From RUG714 sp964623515 (GTDB taxonomy: Bacteria; Bacillota; Clostridia; Oscillospirales; Acutalibacteraceae): a stretch of 64,000 nucleotides of DNA. The translations under genes and the position numbers were made by a program. The number at the start of each line of letters is the position of its first letter. Position 1 is the stretch's first letter. Below, in pieces: positions 42,828-53,100 of the stretch. The notes under the pieces are model-generated. The model did no database searches. It had not been told where the DNA came from and saw only the letters and a program-made list of their open reading frames with translations. Location: contig CAZURV010000007.1 in NCBI GenBank assembly GCA_964623515.1, positions 1 through 64,000 on the forward strand, read 5' to 3'.

Positions 42828-45677
42828 ATGACAATGGAGCAGATGAGTCAGTATTACAAAATATATGCTAATTTCAAAAACGCCATAAACGATCTTGATA
42901 CCCACCATTTTATGACGGAAGCGCTTAAAGAGAGCGATAACGGAAAAGATTCCCATAACGGTAAAGCATATTACCGCGTAGTTGATTTGGACTGGGTTGA
43001 AGCAATTGAAGATACGCTTCAGTATATAGATAAAGCAATCCGTGAAAACCGCCGTTTTATCGAGGTCAGCGAGGAAGTTGTTCCGATAGAAAAGGCAAGG
43101 AACATCACAACGGAATCCGTAAAGCATCTTGCCCAGCATACGAATCTTATCGCCAGGGTTGAGGGCGATGAAGTGACTCCGGAAAAAATCCTGAATATTC
43201 AGCGTGATGAAAGCTTTGCTATTTATGAAAACAGATTTATTCATACTTTACTCCAGAAACTGGCGTATTTCGTAGGGCTTCGTTATAAAGCGCTGAACGA
43301 TGCGCCTACCGATTCCTATTCAAAAATCGATTTGCACCGTTCTTTCTCGGTTGATGAGGAAAAAGTTGATTATGATTTAACTCTTGCGGTGGAAAGTCAC
43401 GCGCAAACCAAGGTTGATTTGCAGGCGGATGTCAGCACGCTTACCGATTTACAGCGCGTTAACCGTATACGCACCATTCTTGCGGACTTTATGTCAACAC
43501 CCCTTATGCGTGAGCTGAACGGATGCGAACCGGTAAGGCCGCCTATTTTGCACACAAATCTTATGACCAAAAATCCGAATTTCAAAAAATCTCTGGATTT
43601 GTGGCTTTATATTGAAACCTATAAAAAACCCGGCTATCAGGTTATGGGTGATGAGTATACAGGCGAACTTGACAATAACTATAAAATTGCAATTTATGAT
43701 ACGTTTGCTCTTCAAAAATTCGCAGTTGAACTTTGTGCAAACAGAGGGCTTGAAAAAAAACTGCGTAAAGAGTATCAGGACGAACTGAAGCAACAGGAAG
43801 AGGAACGGCAAAAAAAGCTTGAGGAACAGCGCAGGCTGATTGAGCAGAGGATAGAAGAAGCCCGCCGGGAAGAAATTGAAAAGCAGGTTGAAAATATCCG
43901 TGTTCGCGATGAAAAAATTGCGGAACTCACTGCTGCGAATGAAAAGCTTGCCTCCGATTTGCAATACAGGGAACAGCTTATCAAGGAACTGCGCCAGAAA
44001 ATTTATGCAAACGAAGAAGAAATAAGGCGCAATAAAGAATATATAAACAGCCTTGAAATCAGCGTGAAAGAACGCGATGATCAGATACGCTTCCAGAAAG
44101 AGCGTATGAATAAGCTCGAATCGACCATCGCGGCGCAACAGAATGAGATAATTGAGCTCAAGGCGAAGGTGGAAGAGGCGGAACTTGCAGTTGCCGAACT
44201 CACCGCTAAAACGGAGGAGCTTGAAGCTGAAATTGCGAAGCTTGAATCCATAATTGATGAGAACGAGGCGCGCATCAGCAGGCTTGAGCTTGAAATCGAA
44301 GAAAAAAATGCGGCGATTGATTCTCTGAATGCAGATCTGGATTCCAAGAAAGCGATAATCGCAAAACTTGAAGCCACAGTTAAAGAAAACGAAACGAAAA
44401 TTGCCGCGCAGGAAGAAAGCATTGCCGGATTGAAAAGCGACATTGTTTCCGCGCAGCAGAAGCATGCGGCTGAAATTGCCGGACTGAATGAACAGAACGA
44501 GCAGAAAATTGCAGAAATCAAATCCGGTTATGAAAACAAACTTTCCGGTTTGCAGGCGGATTATGATAAGCTGGACGGTAAATATGAATCAAAGCTCGCA
44601 AAGATAGAAGAAAAGCGTTCAAAAGAACTCCAGCGTATCGAATCCAAGCGTGAAAGCGAGCTCAACAGAATCGAAACAAAGCGTGAAAGTGAGCTCAACA
44701 GAATCGAGACAAAGCGTGTTGCTGAAGTTGATAAAATAGAGGCAAAGCGGGTTAAGGAACTTGAAAGAGTACGCAAAGAAGAAGCTTCTGCTTATGATAA
44801 AAAACTCCGTGAAGCTTCAAAGCGCTTTAAATCTCATGCGGATAAGATGATAGCGTCTGCAAAATCAGTTGCAAACAATACTGCAGAGGTTGCCGTTATC
44901 AAAGCAAACGGCAAAATCGCAGTATCCAGGAATATAATTAAACTAGAAAACGGACTTTCGCTGGATGAATACAGGGAATTTATCAGAACTGCCTGCACGA
45001 TTTCAAAGGGAGCTCCGTCCGGAAAAGTTAAGATTTTTGTCGATAGCTTATGCGGTGTCAGCGAAACGCAACTTGAATCGGCGGGCGTAAGCGTAATTCA
45101 ATTCAGTTCCGATGAGGACAGCAAGTTTGAAATGTCTGTTAAACCGATAGATATGCTGAAAGCGATGAAGCCTTATATAGAATCCGGAGATAGCGTAATT
45201 TATGCGGCTTCAAGCGAAAAGAAAACCGGCGCTGTAAGCACGGCGGAACTTGTTTCCAAAGAATCCGGCTTTCACATTTCCGCGTCGGACTGCAGTAATA
45301 TTTATTTATCTTCAGCCCCAAAAGCTTTGGGAACTGCGGTTCTTGCGGCAGAGGGAGTTCCGTTTGACGAACTTGTAAAAGCGGAATTGACTGAATTTAC
45401 ATTTAGGCAGAAAGGCGAAACATGCTTGATTGGTCAATTCACAGGCAGTAAATTCAGAAAAATCGAGAAGATAAAAGATGATTTTAAAGACTGTGCCGAT
45501 AAATATCTGAGCGGATTAAATAAATCTTTCGCCGCGGTTTCGGCAAACGCTTTAAGCAGTGATGAAATTAAGAAAGCGAAAAACTATTTGACTGAATCGG
45601 GATTTAAAAATATATTTGTTCTCAACTCTTCGGATAATGGAAAAAGCAAAAGCTTAGATATTTATTGTTTTAAATAA
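42828..45677 (+). CDS. large coiled-coil protein, possible partner of the AAA+ ATPase
   Basis: The 949-residue protein has a globular N-terminus (1-310) containing DESFAIYENRFIHTLLQKL, reminiscent of the ENRF segment of DUF2357/McrC-side partners of McrB-like ATPases. A coiled coil of about 370 residues (about 315-685) follows, ending in five 11-residue repeats (594-648). The C-terminal 260 residues are globular, with GKVKIFVDSLCG and SGDSVIYAASS. No signal peptide or membrane helix is present, so it should be cytoplasmic. A strong AAGGAGGTG site precedes the ATG, 57 bases after the ATPase. Nuclease motifs of McrC were not seen. The family is not securely recognised. Confidence 0.75.
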   Translation: MTMEQMSQYYKIYANFKNAINDLDTHHFMTEALKESDNGKDSHNGKAYYRVVDLDWVEAIEDTLQYIDKAIRENRRFIEVSEEVVPIEKARNITTESVKHLAQHTNLIARVEGDEVTPEKILNIQRDESFAIYENRFIHTLLQKLAYFVGLRYKALNDAPTDSYSKIDLHRSFSVDEEKVDYDLTLAVESHAQTKVDLQADVSTLTDLQRVNRIRTILADFMSTPLMRELNGCEPVRPPILHTNLMTKNPNFKKSLDLWLYIETYKKPGYQVMGDEYTGELDNNYKIAIYDTFALQKFAVELCANRGLEKKLRKEYQDELKQQEEERQKKLEEQRRLIEQRIEEARREEIEKQVENIRVRDEKIAELTAANEKLASDLQYREQLIKELRQKIYANEEEIRRNKEYINSLEISVKERDDQIRFQKERMNKLESTIAAQQNEIIELKAKVEEAELAVAELTAKTEELEAEIAKLESIIDENEARISRLELEIEEKNAAIDSLNADLDSKKAIIAKLEATVKENETKIAAQEESIAGLKSDIVSAQQKHAAEIAGLNEQNEQKIAEIKSGYENKLSGLQADYDKLDGKYESKLAKIEEKRSKELQRIESKRESELNRIETKRESELNRIETKRVAEVDKIEAKRVKELERVRKEEASAYDKKLREASKRFKSHADKMIASAKSVANNTAEVAVIKANGKIAVSRNIIKLENGLSLDEYREFIRTACTISKGAPSGKVKIFVDSLCGVSETQLESAGVSVIQFSSDEDSKFEMSVKPIDMLKAMKPYIESGDSVIYAASSEKKTGAVSTAELVSKESGFHISASDCSNIYLSSAPKALGTAVLAAEGVPFDELVKAELTEFTFRQKGETCLIGQFTGSKFRKIEKIKDDFKDCADKYLSGLNKSFAAVSANALSSDEIKKAKNYLTESGFKNIFVLNSSDNGKSKSLDIYCFK
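44607..44771 (+). repeat. five tandem 33 bp units encoding 11-residue coiled-coil repeats
   Basis: The units encode EEKRSKELQRI, ESKRESELNRI, ETKRESELNRI, ETKRVAEVDKI and EAKRVKELERV. They are nearly identical in DNA for the second and third units and more diverged outside. An 11-residue period gives a straight or slightly right-handed coiled coil, unlike the heptads before it. Confidence 0.85.
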
Positions 45678-45704
45678 TTTTAAAAATAATCAAGGGAGTT
45701 ACCG

Positions 45705-46736
45705 ATGCAGGATTTTGCTACGTCAGAGAAGCAAATGCGCGTGAACAGGCGCAAGGCTTACATTTCAAATTTAATAATGGTATTTGTTTTGGCAGTAAGC
45801 ATTATCATTGCAGTGTTGGCCTGGTTTTTCAACAGCCAGAAAGCAAACATCAGCAGTATTAAGGTTGATTCTGCAGCGGCAAACAGCGTTGAGCTGAGAG
45901 TGATGCTGAACTGGCCCGATACCGATGATGATTATGATTCGGGCTGGGTTTCCGGCACAATCAATCTTCAGAGCGAGAACGCAGTCGGAACATTTCAATA
46001 CGCCAATGATATAACCGGTAACGGCATCCTGTTTGCACGGCCTAAGAAATCGGACGGAACGGCAGATCCTGTTTTTACCGGAAGTGATGCAAATGCAAAT
46101 TGGCAGTTAGAATCAACGCCGGTGGAAAACAAGGATTATGAAGTGATAGACGTATATGTCAGATGCAATCAGCCGTCAAATATTTACTTAACAACAGGCT
46201 GTTCGGCGGACCCGGTCAATAGCAACGGGAATCAAAATGACTACGGTGTTTCAAAAGATTATATAGCCGGGGCGTCGCGGATTGCTTTTGTGAATGTGGC
46301 AGGGGATAGCTCCGAAACGGTCAGTTGCGTATGGATACCAAACAGCACATATCAACTTGATTCAACGTCCAAAGCCTTTACCGAAAACGGTGTTCCGGAA
46401 GGTACATACAAGTATTACGACAGTGACAAGAAACAAATTGTTTCTTATACGAACGATGATAATCTTTATTCCGATTACGGCTACACAACCTCGATTACCG
46501 ATCCTGTTATAAATAACGGCATGTTGGGGAATAAAGACAGCGTTATTAAAGTAACCGAAGTGGTGGATGCAATTGATAAAGATACAAATAACGGATTTCA
46601 GTATCAGTCGCATTTCAGAATAAAAATCTGGATTGAGGGAACGGATCGTGAAACCGATTCCGTTTTCAAAGGCGGAATTTTCAAAACGATATTCAGTTTC
46701 CTCGCGGTTGAACAAAGCAAGATACCGAATGATTAA
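45705..46736 (+). CDS. TasA/camelysin-like surface protein 4
   Basis: The 343-residue protein has a basic N-terminus, a membrane segment (about 22-42) ending in IIAVLAWFFNSQKANISSIK, almost the same cleavage region as protein 3, and a Tyr-, Asn- and Asp-rich beta-type mature chain. It ends with FRIKIWIEGTDRETDSVFKG and GIFKTIFSFLAV, the shared motif with Glu-Thr in place of the Cys. It pairs closely with protein 5, with which it shares DYGxxxKDxIxGASRIA-type and VWIPN segments. Confidence 0.8.
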   Translation: MQDFATSEKQMRVNRRKAYISNLIMVFVLAVSIIIAVLAWFFNSQKANISSIKVDSAAANSVELRVMLNWPDTDDDYDSGWVSGTINLQSENAVGTFQYANDITGNGILFARPKKSDGTADPVFTGSDANANWQLESTPVENKDYEVIDVYVRCNQPSNIYLTTGCSADPVNSNGNQNDYGVSKDYIAGASRIAFVNVAGDSSETVSCVWIPNSTYQLDSTSKAFTENGVPEGTYKYYDSDKKQIVSYTNDDNLYSDYGYTTSITDPVINNGMLGNKDSVIKVTEVVDAIDKDTNNGFQYQSHFRIKIWIEGTDRETDSVFKGGIFKTIFSFLAVEQSKIPND

Positions 46737-46752
46737 GAAAGGAGAATGGCTG

Positions 46753-47814
46753 ATGGCAGAAGTAAATGAAAAACTGGACCAGGAAACAACTGCAAGAGAA
46801 TTTAGTGTACGCAGAAAAACTGCTATGGTTTCCATAATTGTCATTCTCGCTTTGGCGATAATAGGTACTTTGGCTTGGTTCATAAACACACAAAAGAGTG
46901 AAATACAGGGGAATAATATTGCAGTCGGAGCAGACTCGTCGCTGGAGATGTCGCTGGACGGTGTCACTTATAAAAATCAGCTTAATCTCGGTACGGATAC
47001 GGCTTCTTTGCCGCTGAACAATCTTGCCGACGTTAATTTTATTGATATGACGGGAGACGGCTTAACGTTGCGCAGACCTGTTTTGGTGGAAGAAAACGCC
47101 ATTGCCTCGCCCGACAGTTCAAAATCCTGGCGTGAAATGGTTTCTTCGGGGAGCCTGGTTAACGGGTCAACCAATGGAAGCGAGTATATTTCCTTTGATA
47201 TATATTTCAGAGTCAAAGGCTCTGCCTCGCAAAGTAGCGATAATTACAGAGTTTATTTAACCGATGCGTCCTCCGTGCTTCCCGCGAATGCAGAAGGCGA
47301 GCTTAGCTGGACGGACGATAATGCCAATCACACGGATTCAAATCCGTCTGATTACGGTACATTTTCCCGCGATGCGATTATCGGAGCGGCGAGGGTTGCC
47401 GCTTCGGATGACAGCGGGCTGAAATTCGTTTGGATTCCGAGGCCGGATGTTTATTTGAACACAAGTGGCGAAAAAGGCAAATGGACGGTTACGGAGAATG
47501 TTGCCGCCACTTCTGATCAGTACGGTTCAACACACAGCTATTTCCAAAGTGATAAAACCGAAACTTCACTGAGCGCCGATAAAACCATTGTTGCAAACAC
47601 AGATTTACCCGGAGACGGCGCAACGGATATCGGAACCTCATCATCGTATAAAGGCGCGGTTACATCTCTTGCTTATAATTCGGCAACCGGATATTTTGAG
47701 GGCAAAGCAACCATCACCGTCTGGGCAGAGGGTGACGACCGCGAAGCCAGGCGCGCCACGGCAGGCGGTCAGTTTAATGTTTTATTAAAGCTTGCGGCGT
47801 TTAACATCGGCTGA
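46753..47814 (+). CDS. TasA/camelysin-like surface protein 5
   Basis: The 353-residue protein has a leader ending in IIGTLAWFINTQKSEIQG and a mature part with LEMSLDGVTYKNQLN, SDYGTFSRDAIIGAARVA and LKFVWIPRPDVY, matching the same order in protein 4. The end motif is ATITVWAEGDDREARRA with GGQFNVLLKL. The ATG at 46753 follows AAAGGAG by 8 bases; the frame runs further upstream inside protein 4 without meaning. Proteins 4 and 5 are probably an old tandem duplication. Confidence 0.8.
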   Translation: MAEVNEKLDQETTAREFSVRRKTAMVSIIVILALAIIGTLAWFINTQKSEIQGNNIAVGADSSLEMSLDGVTYKNQLNLGTDTASLPLNNLADVNFIDMTGDGLTLRRPVLVEENAIASPDSSKSWREMVSSGSLVNGSTNGSEYISFDIYFRVKGSASQSSDNYRVYLTDASSVLPANAEGELSWTDDNANHTDSNPSDYGTFSRDAIIGAARVAASDDSGLKFVWIPRPDVYLNTSGEKGKWTVTENVAATSDQYGSTHSYFQSDKTETSLSADKTIVANTDLPGDGATDIGTSSSYKGAVTSLAYNSATGYFEGKATITVWAEGDDREARRATAGGQFNVLLKLAAFNIG

Positions 47815-47858
47815 TTGGCCGAATCATTCACAGAATTAGTTCAACCGGGGAGGTTAGT

Positions 47859-48710
47859 ATGGATTCAGTAAAAAAGGCATCTGCAACGAAAAAACGGAAT
47901 ATTATACTATCTGTTATAGCCGTTATTGAGATGGTAGCTCTAATCATCTTCGGTGTTTATAGTTGGATAGAAGGTGCGGAAAGTGCAGGCGTCAAGGGCA
48001 GTAATTTAAGCCTTGCAAGTTCCCCCGGACTTATCATCAGATTTAACGGCGAAACAACCAATACGGTTGATTTAAATGACTTTATCAAAGATTATACGGA
48101 TGATTTTGTACTCGCCGAAGCGTCAAGCATTAACGGCAGCGAAATCTTTTTCCGCGGTCCGCAGGATTCCAACGGAGAACGGACATACCGGGCATGCGTT
48201 GCGGCGCAAGACGATAATGTTAGATATATAAAAGTTGAATTTACAATTATGTCGGACGGTACGGACGCTTCCAGCACAAACGGCACAAACATTTGGCTTG
48301 ACCCCGATAAAACTTATTTAAATATACTAAGCACCCAGGCGTCCGATACATATTTGCCAAACGGTGCTGTCAGAATATCCATGAAATTCGGTGATGACGG
48401 ATCATGGCAGGTTTTCGGTTCGTCCGCCAAAACCATTCAAGCGATAAAATCCATAGACGAAAATGGCTATATTACCACCAACATAGCTACAGGAGTTGTT
48501 TCAGGACTCAGTACGCAGACTGTGAAAGCGTTTACGGACGCTTCGCCGGATAAAGGCGAGTCAGCGGCTTTGGCGCATCTTGCCAGCGGAGAAGAGATTC
48601 AATGCACGATGTGTATTTGGCTTGAAGGGCAGGATCCGAACTGTGTGGATGAAATCGCTTCTTCGATTTTGAATTTGCAGCTTTATTTCACAACGGGATT
48701 TGCACTTTAA
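47859..48710 (+). CDS. TasA/camelysin-like surface protein 6
   Basis: This 283-residue member has a leader helix (about 16-36) ending IIFGVYSWIEGAESAG, where the usual AWF is replaced by SWI, and a mature part beginning VKGSNLSLASSPGLIIRFNG. The C-terminal motif is MCIWLEGQDPNCVDEI with ILNLQLYFTTG, closest to proteins 1-3, with the Cys present. A GGGGAGG site precedes the ATG. Its role as a minor subunit is inferred only from position. Confidence 0.75.
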   Translation: MDSVKKASATKKRNIILSVIAVIEMVALIIFGVYSWIEGAESAGVKGSNLSLASSPGLIIRFNGETTNTVDLNDFIKDYTDDFVLAEASSINGSEIFFRGPQDSNGERTYRACVAAQDDNVRYIKVEFTIMSDGTDASSTNGTNIWLDPDKTYLNILSTQASDTYLPNGAVRISMKFGDDGSWQVFGSSAKTIQAIKSIDENGYITTNIATGVVSGLSTQTVKAFTDASPDKGESAALAHLASGEEIQCTMCIWLEGQDPNCVDEIASSILNLQLYFTTGFAL

Positions 48711-48757
48711 GGTTTAGGATTTGAAATAAAAAATTTGCGAGGAAAGGGGCGGATTTT

Positions 48758-49420
48758 TTGAAAGAAAAACTGAAAAACAAAGAAGTTCGCCGGCAGATCG
48801 TTCTTGCAGCAATATGCCTGATTTTGATGATTGTTCTCGTTTTTGCATGGTTTGCTTACGGCAACGACTGGGTGGGCGTTGCAATGAACTACGATCGCAC
48901 GCTTTACCTTGCTTCCATAAACATAAAAAGCTATACCTATTACGGGGAGGAAGACGAAACCGGTGCCATTGTTTACGAAACGGATCCGATTAGCAGCGAT
49001 AAGGATCTTTCGTCGCAAAACAGATTATTCAGTGATAGCTTTTATCCGTCTCAGAGGCAGTATTTTAAAACGGTTATCTATAATTCATCCACCGTTAAAT
49101 CGGTAATAAATATAAATCTCAAAAACATTAAGTTTGACGAGGTGCTGAACGGAATGATAACAGTCGGTTGCACTTCGCCGCAGGATATCGCAACTCTCGT
49201 ATTGCAGTCGGATACCAATAAGCTTCAGAATGGTATTTACACACTTAATTCGGTGAATCTGATAACGCATCAGGAGATTCCCGCGGGAGAGGAAGACGGT
49301 GCGTCTGTAAATCCGGGCAAAACCGAAATATATTGGTATATTGAGGCGAGCGAGGAACTTACCAATTCTGCAATGGGTGCGGAATTTACGCTTGATTCTA
49401 TGGAAATATCTTATGGATAA
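48758..49420 (+). CDS. TasA/camelysin-like surface protein 7, short
   Basis: The 220-residue protein starts at TTG with GGAAAGGGGCGG just ahead. The leader helix ends MIVLVFAWFAYGNDWVGVAM. The mature part has QYFKTVIYNSSTVKSVININ, a TasA-like strand. Its C-terminus carries a weakened motif (IYWYIEASEELTNSAMGAEF). It is the smallest member and stands directly before the second signal peptidase, whose start lies 3 bases after its stop. Confidence 0.75.
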   Translation: MKEKLKNKEVRRQIVLAAICLILMIVLVFAWFAYGNDWVGVAMNYDRTLYLASINIKSYTYYGEEDETGAIVYETDPISSDKDLSSQNRLFSDSFYPSQRQYFKTVIYNSSTVKSVININLKNIKFDEVLNGMITVGCTSPQDIATLVLQSDTNKLQNGIYTLNSVNLITHQEIPAGEEDGASVNPGKTEIYWYIEASEELTNSAMGAEFTLDSMEISYG

Positions 49421-49423
49421 TAT

Positions 49424-50101
49424 ATGAAAAAGTTTTTAGTTGGTTTTTTAAAATGGTTCGGAGTTGTATTGCTTGCTCTTGCAACGGCGCTTGTTTTGTT
49501 TATCTTTATTCAGCGCGTTGCGGGAGATCCGGGCAATCCTCCCAGCCTTTTCGGATATAGATTCTTCCAGGTGCTTACCGGCAGTATGGAGCCTGAACTG
49601 CATGTTGACGATGTGATTCTCGTTAAGAAAACCGAAATCAGTGAGATAAAAAAAGGCGATATTATTTCTTATTACTGCACGGAAGATTTGGATAACGGGT
49701 TAAAGGCGGGAGATATTGTAACGCATAAGGTTATTGAAGACCCGGTTTATGCAAACGGTGTCTACCGTCTGCAAACTTCAGGCATAGAGGAAGGTTCGGT
49801 ACCGGATGCTCCCATTGTCGGGGAGCAGGTACTCGGCAAGTTTGCAGCAAAACTGCCGCTGATGAAATATGTTTATAAAATTTTTACCCGGTGGTACGGT
49901 CTTCTGATATTCCTGCTTGTGCTCTTTGCACTGTTCATGAAAGAGCTGTTTAATCTCAGGCGTATCATAAAATCCCGTCCGGAGGATTATATGGAAGATG
50001 GATCTGCAGCAGCTGATTCAGATAAAGAAAACATAAAATTTGAGGATATTCCCGCTGAAGAAGTGGCAAACATTCTCAAATCACATAAAGAAGATAAATG
50101 A
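49424..50101 (+). CDS. sipW: SipW-type signal peptidase I, second copy
   Basis: The 225-residue enzyme has an N-terminal membrane helix (about 10-30), nucleophile S54 in LTGSMEPEL, GDIISYYC and the His of the Ser-His pair at H101 in GDIVTHKVI, then a C-terminal membrane helix (about 152-170) and an acidic tail. It is clearly related to the first copy but diverged, with a shorter central insert. It sits between subunits 4-7 and the giant BspA-like gene, so each half of the locus has its own peptidase. Confidence 0.9.
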   Translation: MKKFLVGFLKWFGVVLLALATALVLFIFIQRVAGDPGNPPSLFGYRFFQVLTGSMEPELHVDDVILVKKTEISEIKKGDIISYYCTEDLDNGLKAGDIVTHKVIEDPVYANGVYRLQTSGIEEGSVPDAPIVGEQVLGKFAAKLPLMKYVYKIFTRWYGLLIFLLVLFALFMKELFNLRRIIKSRPEDYMEDGSAAADSDKENIKFEDIPAEEVANILKSHKEDK

Positions 50102-50142
50102 TTTTACTTTCACAGCGAAACGTCTTTTGAAGGAGAATTTTG

Positions 50143-53100
50143 ATGGATAATATTAAGGGAAAATTCCGGGAGCAAAAGAACGGCACCAGGGAGAAAAAGA
50201 GCAGCACCAAAGCGATAGCGATTGCCGCTATGGCGGTGATTCTGTTTCTTGCTATATGCGCAACGTTCGCCTGGTTTACAAATAAAATTTCATATGTGAA
50301 CGGAAAACTGATACTGGGCAATTTCAGCACGGAACTTCAGATTTATTCTCTGGAATCCAACGGAAGCGTTACAACCCTTGTGGATCAAACTGCAACAGAT
50401 GAAGATATCAACGTTCAGAATGTTGCAAACGAGTCCGGCTGGGCTTCCAATCAATGCGGATATCGCTTTTTCAAGATTACAAACCATAGCGGAATTGACA
50501 TCAAGTCTTATATCAATGCGTCTTATAACACCAATATGAGCGATGAAGATCTCGCATATTTCCATTATCGCATAATAGATGTTACACAGCTTGTTAATAA
50601 TTCCTCCTTGTCTTTCACATCTTGGATTCAGAACTGGTCCGACAAACCGGATGCGGCGGCAATTAAGGAGTCGGGGCATGTTTTCTCTTCACTCACATCC
50701 GATAACTATATGGGTACAGCCGTAAAGGACGGCGGAAGCAAATATTACTGCCTCGCTTTCTGTTGCTATAATTATCCGAGTAATGAACTTGATGTTAATA
50801 CATATCTTCAAATCAATTCATCTGTTATATCCAAACAGATAAACGCGCCGGACGCTGAAACAAGTGACAACGGAAATGTATACTATGTAAGCGCATGGGA
50901 AATGCTTGTCAGCACGGTTAATTCCGTCAGAGCCGGAGATACGGTTTATCTCAGCTCCGATATTGAATCTCCGGCAGATGCAAACCTTACTTTCCTTCAT
51001 CGCGCCAATCTCGATTTGAACGATCACAGCCTGACCATTCACGGCGATTTGAATTTTGACTATACAGCCAAGGGGAAAGCGTCTATTGTGGCGGACGGTA
51101 ATTCCTATCTCAGGCTGGACGGCGATTTGAACATCGATACCCCGTCAACTGATTTTGAAATTCTCGGTACCGGCGGTTCGCCGAGTGTGATTATCGGAAA
51201 CGGGCATAATTTCTATGCCAACTGCAATCTTGTTTTGAATGGAGACAGCAAATCTGCCGATACGGATTCCGGATTGTATCTGAATAACATCACGGTTTCA
51301 CAGGATGACGGCTCGGGTACGGTAACTGTCGCCGATTTAACAGTCGGTTCGCACACTTTGGTTAAAGTCGGCGCAAGCTCAACCATCGGCGTTATTTCTT
51401 CCGAAAGCAGTAGCACCTATATGGTTTATATTGAAAACTACGGAAAAATTTCAAAAATCAATTTAAGCCAAATGATGCAGCGTTACAATAACGGTACCGT
51501 TGAAGTGTATATCCGTAACCGCAATTCTTTCACCGGCTCGGGTTCGGTGATTGCGTTGCCGGATTGGGCGCTCGGTGCAATAGAAGACCCTACGTATTAC
51601 AATACTTATATTGCGAATGCTGCAGGCGCAGATACATCATGGGTAACGTTGGATACGTCCGCAGCGCAGTATTTCACTGAACAGAAAGATTTCCAGATAG
51701 CAAATATTAAAAATGAAGGGGAGGATTCGGAAAGCGTTGTTCGTCTCGGCGTTAATAAGTATCAAGTGAATAAAAAATCAAGCACGGACACGATTGAAGC
51801 GCTTTTAAACGCATATTTCAGCAAGCATACCGAATTGACGACGGAATCCATTTCAACAATCACTTATCTTGAAATCAACACGTATGACGCAACGGTAAGT
51901 ACAAATGATTTTTCCTTCATTAAATCGAATATGGATGTTAGCACGCTTGATTTAACGGATGCCGTTATGGCTTCAAGTACGATACCTGCAGCCGCAATGA
52001 CAAGTGAGGCATCTCTTCAAACTTTATATTTGCCGAAAGCGAATACTGCCATCGGCGCTAATGCTTTCAAAGACACGAATATAGGAAAGCTTACGCTTTC
52101 AGACAATATCACTTCTATTGGTTCCACAGCGTTTGCGGTTGCCGGCGACAATTATGATACGCACGGAAAAATATTTGTTTACTGGGATTCGATGAATACC
52201 ATATCAACTTCTTTCCTTTCCGGATTCAGCTCTTCAACGGCAGTTCTGTTTATGAGTGCTTCTCAAGTTACAGCGATGAAATCCACTTCCCCTTACAGTA
52301 GCGTAACAAATGCATGGCGGAGTTGCTTTATTGAAACGCCTGATTTCCAGAGCGGGGATTACTTCTGCAAAATAGAAAATGTTGTCGGCGTCGGCAATGC
52401 CTGTAAGATTCTCTACTATAACGGCGTAATAGCCGACGGGCAGGAATTGGTTCCCGATTACATAAGTTACGGTTCAAGCAATTACAGCATTTCTTCTATA
52501 GGGCAGCAGGCTTTCCGTAATGCCATAAAAGCGCACACGCTTTCGGATTCGGTAAGTATCACACTGCCCGAAACCTGTACCTCAGTTGAAGATGAGGCGT
52601 TCAGCGGCTATAACTCATATGCGCTTACTGTTACGCATCTGGATTTGGGCGGCACAACCTATATAGGCCAGTATGCTTTTTCCTATCAAACAATTCAGTC
52701 TTCCGCAGAAAGGCCCTCCGGCTGGACGGGATTGACCTATCTGGGAGCGTATGCGTTTGGAAACTCTTCTCTCTACAGCGGGATTCTCGATGTGAGCGGT
52801 GCTGTAAGCGGCACGGAGAATAGCATGTGCCCGGAAAACAATACTTTCTATAGTTTTGCAGCGGCGGGTACTTCAGTCGATTCAACCGTTGTGAGGATGA
52901 AGCACTATACATCGTTAACAAACACCATACTCAATTCGGCGACTTTTACGGACTGTACCTTGGATTTAACGGGCGTAACGAGCATTGAAGCCAGTACACT
53001 TTCAAACAAAATCAAAACGGTTGCAACTTCCGCAGATGCAATGGTTGGCAAGGTTATTCTGACGGATGTTTTGAATATTAACAGCGCAAAATCTAGCACC

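Noticed and set aside
43494..44465. A 323-codon frame on the minus strand
   Set aside because: It is the Phe/Leu-rich antisense of the coiled-coil region of the 949-residue protein, with no independent support.
44607..44771. A CRISPR-like array of 33-base units
   Set aside because: The units are directly adjacent with no spacers and encode in-frame coiled-coil repeats.
41232..45677. An ordinary McrBC restriction system
   Set aside because: The ATPase is membrane-anchored, no McrC nuclease motif or DNA-recognition domain was seen, and the pair lies within a surface-protein operon. A defence role is still not excluded.
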